Below, piece after piece: positions 7,543 through 15,357 of a stretch of DNA of 64,000 bases. A program made the translations under genes and the position numbers. The notes below the pieces were generated by a model that made no database searches, was not told the origin of the DNA, and was given only the letters and a program-made list of their open reading frames with translations. This DNA is from SLJN01 sp964505385 (lineage in GTDB: Bacteria > Bacteroidota > Rhodothermia > Balneolales > Natronogracilivirgulaceae). How positions within the stretch are numbered: the stretch's first letter is position 1; the number at the start of each line of letters is the position of its first letter. The DNA lies in the NCBI GenBank assembly GCA_964505385.1, contig CAZDIA010000010.1, positions 1 through 64,000 of the forward strand. Direction: 5' to 3'.

Positions 7543-8523
7543 CTACCCTTTTTTTACCTCATTTAGTTCTTGTGCCGCTGCTTCTACTATATCATCAACA
7601 GCCTTCTCTAACGGACCCGGATGCCAGGCACCCGCCGCCCTCTCATGTCCGCCACCGTTAAAGCGGCGGGCCACTTTGTTAACATCAATCGTGTTTTTGG
7701 ATCTTAAACTTATTTTGACCTTTCCCTCCATTTCATAAAGCAAAAATGCCGCTTTTGTATTATTTAAACTAAGAGGGTAAGAAACTAAGCCTTCAGTGTC
7801 CGACTGATGACACCCGACTTCATCAAACATCGCTTGAGTAACGCTTATTGTGGCAAGCTGATTGCTATGAAACATGCGTACGTTCTTCAGTGCAGCCCCT
7901 AAAAGGTGCAAATGACGTACTTCATTATTATCAAATACCGCCTCGTGAATCTCATTCGGGGAGAACCTGCCGGCTTCAATCAAATGTGCAATAACCCGGT
8001 GCGTCTGAGCCGTCACCGAATCAAACCGGAACGAGCCGGTATCCGTCATGATAGCTGTGTACAGCGCCTTTGCCATCATCGGATTAATGCCTTCTGAATC
8101 ATATTCGCAGATAAGTTCATAAACCAGCTCGGCAGTGGAGGATTTTCCCGGAACGGAGATTGAAAGATCAAAACCGGTATCAGGATCGGGATGATGATCG
8201 ATCATATAACACGGTTTTTCGCTTTTTTTGAGCTTTTCCGCCTCAGAGCCGAATCTCACTAACTGGTTGCCGTCTAAAAAAATATAGGCATCACACTTTT
8301 CCACATTTTGGGAGTCAGGCGCATTTACAGGAAAATAGGTTTCCATCCATGCCAGATTGGAAGGAAATGGATCCTGATTAAAAGCATAAACAGTTTTACC
8401 CATTTGCTGAAGCCAGAGACACAGGGCAACTTGCGAGCCAAGTGCGTCCCCGTCAGGTCGAGTGTGGGAAAAAATGCCGATGGTTTGATGAAGCTCTAAT
8501 GCCTTTAGTAGCTTTTTCTTCAT
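7543..8523 (-). CDS. nrnA: DHH/DHHA1 phosphoesterase, NrnA-like (oligoribonuclease / pAp phosphatase)
   Basis: A 326-residue protein with the DHH metal centre: HTRPDGDALGS at 20-30, Asp84 in IFLDGN, the name-giving DHH at 109-111, and Asp in MTDTGSFRFD near 163. The C-terminal DHHA1 substrate motif FNGGGHERAAG is near 290-300. NrnA-type enzymes degrade nanoRNAs of 2-5 nt and dephosphorylate 3'-phosphoadenosine 5'-phosphate. The length and motif order match. It is the first gene of the leftward run toward the HtrA-like gene. Confidence 0.9.
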   Translation of the reverse strand: MKKKLLKALELHQTIGIFSHTRPDGDALGSQVALCLWLQQMGKTVYAFNQDPFPSNLAWMETYFPVNAPDSQNVEKCDAYIFLDGNQLVRFGSEAEKLKKSEKPCYMIDHHPDPDTGFDLSISVPGKSSTAELVYELICEYDSEGINPMMAKALYTAIMTDTGSFRFDSVTAQTHRVIAHLIEAGRFSPNEIHEAVFDNNEVRHLHLLGAALKNVRMFHSNQLATISVTQAMFDEVGCHQSDTEGLVSYPLSLNNTKAAFLLYEMEGKVKISLRSKNTIDVNKVARRFNGGGHERAAGAWHPGPLEKAVDDIVEAAAQELNEVKKG

Positions 8524-8909
8524 TAAGTCTTTCCAAAAAGTTTGATCAATGATCAGAAAAGAGTGGATTCCTCTTTCTGAAAACCACTACATTTACGCCT
8601 TTCTGCAGGAAATAGTACTCAAAATGCTTTGTGATGCTTATCATTGCAACTTCATAATTGAATTCACTCCGAAAATAAAAAATACTTCATATGTATTTTT
8701 CAAACCTAAAAAAGCAAAGCAGTCATCCCGGATGACGACGATAGGAGGAGTTCCGGGATGACCGATATTTTAAAAATTTAGACGTTAGTATATAGTCCAG
8801 ACTTTTTGGAGTGAGCTTATAATTTCAATCTATTATATACTCTCCGGTCGATCAGGACCGGTCTGATGCATCCAGATTTTCTTAATGACACCAAATCAAT
8901 AGATATTTT
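8524..8909. other. 386-bp divergent intergenic region
   Basis: The region lies between the divergent nrnA and lhgO genes and must hold both promoters. The only clear structure is a 10-bp inverted repeat at 8722-8762. A 70-codon plus-strand frame (8549-8761) has no family features and ends inside the palindrome; I do not consider it a gene. Confidence 0.5.
8722..8762. repeat. REP-like palindrome (GTCATCCCGG ... CCGGGATGAC)
   Basis: Perfect 10-bp arms at 8722-8731 and 8753-8762 are separated by 21 bp. The left arm is followed by a partial direct echo (ATGACGACG). It resembles REP-like extragenic palindromes found in many bacteria. Only this copy was noticed in the window. Confidence 0.5.
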
Positions 8910-10139
8910 ATCAGTAAATCAGACACAGATATTACCATCATCGGGGCCGGAATAGTTGGCCTTTCCACTGCTTATCACTTGCAGTTAAAAAATCCTGAGC
9001 AGCGAATTACAGTTTTGGATAAAGCCCCTCATACCGGCGCGCATCAAAGCGGGCATAATTCCGGTGTGATCCACTCGGGAATCTACTATCGCCCCGGCAG
9101 CATGAAAGCGAAGTACTGCAGGGAAGGCCGGCATCGCCTGGTTGAATTTTGCAAACAACACAAAATTCCGCATGATATTTGCGGAAAAGTGATAGTTGCG
9201 ACGGATAAATCCCAAATCCCCCGGTTAAAGCAGCTTTATGAGCGCGGCCTCGAAAACCGTATTGAAGGGTTGCAGGTTATAGATGATAAGCAACTCCACG
9301 AAGCGGAACCTCACTGCCGCGGCATTGCGGCAATTAAAGTGGGTTCGGCAGGCATTGTGGATTTCAAAAAAATCTGCCGGAAACTGGCTGAGCTTTTCAA
9401 AAAAGCGGGCGGAAAGCTTAAGCTTAATGAAGAAGCAATGGCAATACAAAATGAGGAGGATTATTTCCGGCTTTCCACCACTACCCATACTTTTACAAGC
9501 CGGGCCATAATCAATTGTGCCGGATTGCAAGCCGATCGCATTGCCCGAATCGCCGGCTTCAAACCCGATGTGCAGATCATCCCGTTTCGCGGAGAATACT
9601 TCAAACTCAAAGACGATGCCCGGCATCGCGTCAATTCGTTAATCTACCCTCTTCCTGATGAGAATGTTCCATTTCTGGGAGTGCACTGTACCCGCATGAT
9701 AAATGGAGACGTGGAGTGCGGACCGAATGCCGTGCTGTCACTATCCCGTGAAGGATACTCGAGATGGTCTGTGAGGATCGGGGATTCCTGGGAAATCCTG
9801 CGATATCGCGGATTCCGAAAACTGGCTCGCAATCACTGGAAACTGGGGTGGTCGGAAGTCAGACGGTCATTTTCAAAAAGAAAATTTACCGTAGCCGTTC
9901 AGGAACTGCTCCCTGAAATTGAAAAATCCGAACTTCGGCGTGCCACACCCGGTATCAGAGCAATTGCTGTGGACCCGGAAGGGAATATGATCGATGATTT
10001 TTATTTCATTTCAGACAAGAGGCAGCTGCATGTCCTTAACGCTCCAAGCCCTGCCGCAACAGCCTCTCTTAAACTGGGGGAAGAAATAGCGGATAAAGCA
10101 CTCAGGGAGTTCAGACTTAAGGAAGGTACATCTTCATGA
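8910..10139 (+). CDS. lhgO: L-2-hydroxyglutarate oxidase (LhgO) family FAD enzyme, unusual start
   Basis: An FAD-dependent oxidase of the DAO superfamily that oxidises L-2-hydroxyglutarate to 2-oxoglutarate. The dinucleotide-binding motif IIGAGIVGLSTAYHL is encoded at 8937-8981, upstream of the first NUG codon (TTG 8979), so the protein must begin earlier. The in-frame stop is at 8886-8888 and no ATG, GTG or TTG lies between it and the motif. ATC at 8910 would give ISKSDTDITII and a protein of about 409 residues, the family length. HNSGVIHSGIYY and FRGEYFKL are typical LhgO signatures. The 3' end overlaps the convergent hydrolase gene by 6 bp. Confidence 0.85.
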   Translation: MSKSDTDITIIGAGIVGLSTAYHLQLKNPEQRITVLDKAPHTGAHQSGHNSGVIHSGIYYRPGSMKAKYCREGRHRLVEFCKQHKIPHDICGKVIVATDKSQIPRLKQLYERGLENRIEGLQVIDDKQLHEAEPHCRGIAAIKVGSAGIVDFKKICRKLAELFKKAGGKLKLNEEAMAIQNEEDYFRLSTTTHTFTSRAIINCAGLQADRIARIAGFKPDVQIIPFRGEYFKLKDDARHRVNSLIYPLPDENVPFLGVHCTRMINGDVECGPNAVLSLSREGYSRWSVRIGDSWEILRYRGFRKLARNHWKLGWSEVRRSFSKRKFTVAVQELLPEIEKSELRRATPGIRAIAVDPEGNMIDDFYFISDKRQLHVLNAPSPAATASLKLGEEIADKALREFRLKEGTSS

Positions 10140-11078
10140 TGCGTTCTCAGTAGCTACTTTTTCGATGAACCTGTGTGAATCGAAAATTACCGAATCAATT
10201 ACATGGGGTGATATAAACTTACTGGTAATCACGTGGTTACCGGCTTCCGGATAGCTCTGCTTCTGCTTTTTCCTTTCGGGTATGGATACGGAATCGAACA
10301 TCTCCAGCATAGCCACAACTGATACGGTTGAATCCTGCAATCTCGGGCTTTTATAGTAATACCCAAGAAACAGGGGTTGCGTAATTCGTTGAAAAGTTTC
10401 AGTGCCCATAGACTTTTTTATCAGGCGGACCAGAGCAAGCACTTCTTCGAACCGGTAACCGGTATACCAGTATTTTTCCCACATCGGATTTACCGGTCGG
10501 TTTTGCTTTTCCAGCTTCAACTTCCGGAAAAGCGTACCTGCCACCCGGTTTACATAGGTACCCTCAAGCAGATGTATCCGGTGATCGGCAAAACCAATCA
10601 GAGGGCTGTACAGGAGCAATGAATGAACCAGTTCCTGATAATAAGCCGCAAGGTACAGTGCCAGCGTACCGCCTGTAGAAGTGCCCATCAATATGACCTT
10701 ATTGCCTATTTGATGCCCGATTGCAAGCGCATGCCTGGCAGACTGCAGCCATACCTGTTCATCCACAGGCTGAGCCTTATCCCGGTTCATTAATCCGTGC
10801 CCCGTAATCCGTTGCAGATACAAATTTGCACCCAGCTTATTCGCGAGGCTGCGGTGCAGCGGATCACCTTCTCCCTGGCTTGCGGTAAATCCATGCAGGT
10901 AAACCAGAGCAAGGGTGGTTTTTTCCGGATTTTCAGGATTATTCCAAACGATACGGGCATGATTATCCGGTTTGAGTGCCCCTTCAAGCTTTTCGTATGA
11001 TTCGACATGCGCTTGAATTTCGCTAAGCCCGGAGGGGACTTCCGGAAGCGGCGGGATCTGATTTTCTGCTGATTCCAT
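10134..11078 (-). CDS. Alpha/beta-hydrolase (serine aminopeptidase/lipase-like)
   Basis: A 314-residue alpha/beta-hydrolase. The oxyanion-hole strand is YLHGF (60-64), the nucleophile elbow GTSTG has Ser134, and the catalytic His is probably in EAGNHVITS near 282 close to the C-terminus. There is no signal peptide, so it is cytoplasmic. The sequence resembles Hydrolase_4/monoglyceride-lipase-like members, but the substrate cannot be told. It ends 6 bp into lhgO (convergent) and starts 15 bp after the antiporter stop, so it is probably co-transcribed with that gene. Confidence 0.8.
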   Translation of the reverse strand: MESAENQIPPLPEVPSGLSEIQAHVESYEKLEGALKPDNHARIVWNNPENPEKTTLALVYLHGFTASQGEGDPLHRSLANKLGANLYLQRITGHGLMNRDKAQPVDEQVWLQSARHALAIGHQIGNKVILMGTSTGGTLALYLAAYYQELVHSLLLYSPLIGFADHRIHLLEGTYVNRVAGTLFRKLKLEKQNRPVNPMWEKYWYTGYRFEEVLALVRLIKKSMGTETFQRITQPLFLGYYYKSPRLQDSTVSVVAMLEMFDSVSIPERKKQKQSYPEAGNHVITSKFISPHVIDSVIFDSHRFIEKVATENAS

Positions 11079-11093
11079 ATTCTGCTGCTGATT

Positions 11094-12023
11094 TTAGCCC
11101 ATAAGAAAATAAATGTAAATGAGGTAAGCTATACTCAGAAACCCGCCTTCAAAACGACTTAATCGACCTCCGGTAAACATCAGCGGGATAAGCAAAATTG
11201 TAACACCCAGCATAATCCACATATTGAAGATGTCGATAAACGGAGCGGCGCCCGGAAAGATTAGAAAACTGATTCCCGGAATAACCAGCGTATTAAAAAT
11301 GTTGGATCCTACAATGCTTCCCAGCAGCAGGGTTCCCTGCGATCTGATCGAAGCGGCTATTGCAGCCGCAAGTTCCGGAAGACTTGTACCCAGGGCAACA
11401 AGAAATAAACCCGCAATGCCTTCATCCCATCCTGCAATTTCTGCCAAACTTTGGGCTGATTCGACAAGCCAATGGGCACCAAGCAGTAAACCACCCAATC
11501 CGAAAAGAATATAGAACAGGCTTTTCCAGGTTTTCATCAAAATCCATTCCCCTGATTCGGATTTATGCTGTGCCTCGCTTTGCTGTATCCGTAAACTCAG
11601 AATGAAATAAACGATGGTGGCGGCAATCAATACGAAGCTTTCCGCACGGGTCAGCTCCAGGTCAAAAAAAACGATCATCAGCAAAATGCTTGATACAAGC
11701 AGTGCGGGTAGATCCACCCGAAATGCTGCCCGCTGCACCGGCAGCGGACGGATGAGAGCAGCAACACCCAGAATCAGCAGAATATTGCAAATATTGGAAC
11801 CTACTACATTGCCCATGGCAATGGATCCGGAACCTTCGAATGCCGCTTTTAAACTCACAACAAGTTCCGGACTGCTGGTGCCAACCGCCACGATCGTCAT
11901 CCCGATAATCATGGGAGAGATTTTAAATCTTCTTGCAGTGCTCGATCCGCCCTTCACAAGCCAGTCGGCCCCGATACCGAGTAAAAACAGTCCTGCAACC
12001 AGGAAAAAAATCTCTGATATCAT
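11094..12023 (-). CDS. Calcium/sodium antiporter, CaCA family (YrbG-like)
   Basis: A 309-residue membrane protein with the two inverted alpha-repeats of the CaCA exchangers: GTSSPELVVS with GSNICNILLILG in the first half (about 48-85) and GTSLPELAAA with GSNIFNTLVIPG in the second (about 211-250). The acidic Glu in each GTSxPE binds the cation. The length of about 310-320 residues is typical of bacterial YrbG-type antiporters. It exports Ca2+ (or exchanges Na+) across the inner membrane. Confidence 0.92.
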   Translation of the reverse strand: MISEIFFLVAGLFLLGIGADWLVKGGSSTARRFKISPMIIGMTIVAVGTSSPELVVSLKAAFEGSGSIAMGNVVGSNICNILLILGVAALIRPLPVQRAAFRVDLPALLVSSILLMIVFFDLELTRAESFVLIAATIVYFILSLRIQQSEAQHKSESGEWILMKTWKSLFYILFGLGGLLLGAHWLVESAQSLAEIAGWDEGIAGLFLVALGTSLPELAAAIAASIRSQGTLLLGSIVGSNIFNTLVIPGISFLIFPGAAPFIDIFNMWIMLGVTILLIPLMFTGGRLSRFEGGFLSIAYLIYIYFLMG

Positions 12024-12243
12024 AAGTCAGGATATCTCACCAATTCTATTATCCGGAAAGCAATATAACCCAATAAATTGTACTCACACCTGATAATATG
12101 TGCAACCCGATCAACTGTATGCTTATGATTAGCCTGCATTACATCCAATTTTATTGCAATTTTTATAAGATATTTGGAATGTGAAACAAAAGTGCTTTAT
12201 TTATTATTGATTAGCAATCCATATAATTAAAGTAAACGCGTTA

Positions 12244-13730
12244 ATGAACGTTTTCAGGTTACTGCCGACCGCATCCGTATTATTTCTGGGGATGTTTTTT
12301 ATATATCCGTCTATTGCCCTGAGTCAGGAATGGGTCAATATATTCTCTGAATACGCGGTAGAAGTCGATTCAGAATATGACATGCCGCAACTNNNNNNNN
12401 NNNNNNNNNNNNNNNNNNNNNNNNNNNNNNNNNNNNNNNNNNNNNNNNNNNNNNNNNNNNNNNNNNNNNNNNNNNNNNNNNNNNNNNNNNNNATATATTC
12501 TCTGAATACGCGGTAGAAGTCGATTCAGAATATGACATGCCGCAACTCGGGGAAACCATCGATGACGGCCGCAAACTCGTACTCATGGGAGAAGCCTCCC
12601 ACGGAACTTCCCAATTTTACCGCTACCGTGCTGAGCTTTCCAAATATCTTATTGAGGAGAAAGGATTTCGCTTCATTGCCGTCGAAGGCGATTGGCCGGC
12701 GGCAAAGCGAGTAAATCAATATGTGAAGCACCGGGATAACGCCCCCGAGAGTGCTTTGGAAGCCCTGGAATATTTTGATCGCTGGCCGCTTTGGATGTGG
12801 CGTAATGAAGAAGTTTTAGAGTTGATTGAATGGATGAGGGAATATAATGCCGACCTTCCTGATGAGCAGCGAGCAGGCTTCTACGGTATCGATATGTACG
12901 ACAAACAACGTGCCATGCAGACGGTGGTTTCTCACATCGGGGAGTGGGATTCAGCGATTGCCGAAGATGTGGAAGATACCTACAGCTGTCTTGCCGATTA
13001 TCATGATCCGCAGAATTATATCCAATCGGTACACAGTACGGGTGAGGATTGCGAAGAAGAGATGAATTACGTGTTGGAGATTCTTGAAGAAAACAAAGAT
13101 GCGTGGTCACAGGCCGACTCGGTTGCCTTCAGCGATGCCTACCAAAGCGCTCATCTTGCCCGGCGCGCTGAGCAGCATTACCGTGCTAATTTAGAGCGTG
13201 GTCCGGCATCCTGGAACTACCGGGCAACTCATTTTTTCGAAACCACCCAACGACTGCTGGAGGGCTATGGGGATGAGGCTCGGGGCATTGTCTGGGCGCA
13301 TAATACACATATCGGCGACGCCCGTGCCACGGATATGCATCAACAGCAAATGCATAACATCGGTCAGCTTGCCCGGGAGGAATACGGCCGGGATCAGGTG
13401 TTTGCAGTAGGTTTCGGTACCTATACCGGCTCGGTTTATGCGGGAATGCAATGGGAGGGCCGGCGCCAGGAAATGGAAATTCCTGAAGCAATGGACGGCA
13501 GTCTGGAATCAAGGTTGGAGCAGGTCGAAATAGATAAGTTTTTCCTGCCTATGCACCAGTATCCGGATGCTTTTCACGAGCTTGATTCGGCAATAGGGCA
13601 CCGGGCTATGGGTGTGGTGTATAATCCACAACAGGATCAGCAAAATTATGTTAATACCATTTTGCCCTACCGGTATGACACCTTCATATTTATTCGGGAA
13701 ACCAATACCTTGCAAGCGCTCGATGATTAA
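12244..13730 (+). CDS. Erythromycin-esterase family protein, exported (interrupted by assembly gap)
   Basis: A signal peptide (MNVFRLLPTASVLFLGMFF, cleavage probably near SIALSQ) is followed by the erythromycin-esterase fold: LMGEASHGTSQFYRYR, FIAVEGDWPAA, FYGIDMYD and WAHNTHIGDA. These hold the conserved His and Glu of the EreA/Succinoglycan_biosynth family. The frame contains 100 Ns (12393-12492) between two identical 55-bp flanks. Deleting 155 bp gives 1332 bp in frame, a 443-residue protein. Many members of this family are not macrolide esterases, so resistance should not be assumed. The gene stands alone, and egtD follows 69 bp later. Confidence 0.85.
12338..12547. other. Assembly gap with 55-bp duplicated flanks (in esterase gene)
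   Basis: The 55 bp at 12338-12392 and 12493-12547 are identical and flank exactly 100 Ns. The pattern is the same as at 3621-3830, pointing to a common assembly and scaffolding origin with a 55-bp overlap. Confidence 0.9.
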
Positions 13731-13799
13731 AACTATCGGAAATGATTTCAGTTTATTAAGGGTTCTTCCTCAGTAAAATTAAATCTAACAGAGTAAGTT

Positions 13800-14780
13800 T
13801 TGAATCATCCTGATAATTTCGAGTTTCGAAGTTTTGCTGTAGAGCCGGAAGACTTTGCTTCCCATATTTACGACAGGTTTTCTGTAAAACCCAAGGTTTT
13901 ATCTCCCCGTTTTTTTTATGATTCAAGGGGATCAGAGTTGTTTGAGCAAATTACAAGACTGCCGGAGTATTATCCTACTGAAACCGAAAAAACCATTCTT
14001 CGCAATTGTGCCCCGGCGCTGAATCAGCTGATACCCAAACCAATAACGCTGATTGAACCCGGGAGCGGCAACAGTGAAAAAGCGGAGCTGCTTTTCACTG
14101 GAATCAGCGAAATCCACCGGTATGTACCCATCGAAATTTCAGGCGAGCATCTCAGGGAGCGTTGCATAAACCTTGCCCGGCAATACCCCAACATCCAATT
14201 TACCGCTATTGATGCCGACTATATGGATTCCCGAATTTTGACGGACCAGCAGTTTCTTCCGGATCACTCCACTCCTGTTATTTTCTTCCCCGGCTCCTCT
14301 CTCGGAAATTATAAACCTGAAGAGGCAGTAGATGTTCTCAAACAATTCCACAAACTAACGGGTGGTAATGGCTGGCTGCTAACAGGGATCGACCTGAAGA
14401 AAGATCCAACTCTACTCGAAAAGGCATATGATGATGAGCAGGGGGTTACCGAGAGTTTCAATAAAAATATGATCAGGCGGATGCGTGATGAGCTCCAAGC
14501 AGATATCAGTCCGGAAAACTTCCGGCACCATGCACATTATAACAGCGAAAAAGGGCGGGTGGAAATTTATCTCATTTCAACCTGCAATCAACAACTTCAT
14601 CTTAACGGTAAATCCTTTCAATTGGAGGAGGATGAACCCATACTTACCGAGTATTCGCATAAATATTCGGTTTCTGAATTCCATGATCTGGCCTCGATGG
14701 CCGGATATATACCCGTAGAAACTTTTACGGATGCTTCCGATATGTTTTCCGTGCATCTGATGCGAATTAAATCAGGATGA
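13800..14780 (+). CDS. egtD: L-histidine N-alpha-methyltransferase (EgtD-like)
   Basis: A 326-residue SAM-dependent methyltransferase of the EgtD/DUF2260 family. Signature segments are FFYDSRGSELFEQIT, YYPTETEKTIL, LIEPGSGNSEKAELL (SAM site) and FFPGSSLGNYKPEEA. EgtD trimethylates histidine to hercynine, the first step of ergothioneine synthesis. The start used is TTG 13800, which leaves a full N-terminus; no ATG is near. The sulfoxide synthase EgtB, often adjacent, is not in this window, so the product may be hercynine or EgtB may be elsewhere. Confidence 0.85.
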   Translation: MNHPDNFEFRSFAVEPEDFASHIYDRFSVKPKVLSPRFFYDSRGSELFEQITRLPEYYPTETEKTILRNCAPALNQLIPKPITLIEPGSGNSEKAELLFTGISEIHRYVPIEISGEHLRERCINLARQYPNIQFTAIDADYMDSRILTDQQFLPDHSTPVIFFPGSSLGNYKPEEAVDVLKQFHKLTGGNGWLLTGIDLKKDPTLLEKAYDDEQGVTESFNKNMIRRMRDELQADISPENFRHHAHYNSEKGRVEIYLISTCNQQLHLNGKSFQLEEDEPILTEYSHKYSVSEFHDLASMAGYIPVETFTDASDMFSVHLMRIKSG

Positions 14781-14810
14781 ATAAACCTTCATTTCCTTTA
14801 CGCATCATCT

Positions 14811-15134
14811 CTACGGTTTTAATCTGCGCATCGCGACTTTAACGTCCTCTCCGTACGTCTTTTTCATCAGATTTGTAAGCAGCTGATCTTCAATCTTCCG
14901 GTTCCCCTGAAGAGTAGTATGAGCCTGGCCGTCCGTGCGCAACAACTCTTGCAATGTTGGCTGGCGGTCTTTCGGTTTTGAAAACTGCGAATCATCAAAA
15001 TTGCTGAAAATACAATACAGCTCACATCCGAGTTGATCCTTCTCCTCACCATCGTAGACAAGCGCTACATAGGATGCCATAATACTTTCGGAATAAACAG
15101 CCCTGATTTGATAAAAACGTGGATTGGGTTTCAA
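14811..15134 (-). CDS. Hypothetical protein, about 107 residues
   Basis: An uncharacterised small protein convergent with egtD. The sequence is balanced (beta-rich first half SYVALVYDGEE, charged helical C-terminus ending MRRLKP), which suggests a real gene, but no family is recognised. The first ATG (15134) or the internal one at residue 19 (15080) could be the start. There is no signal peptide or membrane segment. Confidence 0.5.
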   Translation of the reverse strand: MKPNPRFYQIRAVYSESIMASYVALVYDGEEKDQLGCELYCIFSNFDDSQFSKPKDRQPTLQELLRTDGQAHTTLQGNRKIEDQLLTNLMKKTYGEDVKVAMRRLKP

Positions 15135-15167
15135 TTGATGTTCAAGTATTTGAATTTAATAAATTTG

Positions 15168-15240
15168 TGACCCCGCCAGGACTCGAACCTGGATCTAAAG
15201 CTTAGGAGGCTCTTGTTCTATCCGGTTGAACTACGGGGCC
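15168..15240 (-). tRNA. tRNA-Arg (CCT)
   Basis: A complete 73-nt cloverleaf on the minus strand: acceptor GGCCCCG pairs with CGGGGTC (one G-U) plus discriminator A, D-arm GTTC/GAAC, anticodon loop CTCCTAA with anticodon CCT (reads AGG), and T-arm with GGTTCGAGTCC. CCA is not encoded. Confidence 0.95.
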
Positions 15241-15261
15241 ATTTAATTCTGGGGAAATATA

Positions 15262-15269
15262 CAAAAGTA
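15262..15269 (-). promoter_or_regulatory. Bacteroidota-type -7 element of tRNA-Arg(CCT)
   Basis: The minus strand reads TACTTTTG, matching TAnnTTTG, 21 nt before the mature tRNA 5' end. A matching -33 TTTG is not clear, though a T-run (15282-15287) lies further up. Confidence 0.5.
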
Positions 15270-15357
15270 AGTGGCTACTATAAAAAACGAATATGATAGT
15301 TGAATTTGATAACTTTGTTTTTAAATTGTTCTATTGTGCCACTATACCCCGTAAGTT

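Noticed and set aside
8549..8761. 70-codon ORF upstream of lhgO
   Set aside because: Ends inside a palindrome and shows no domain; probably intergenic.
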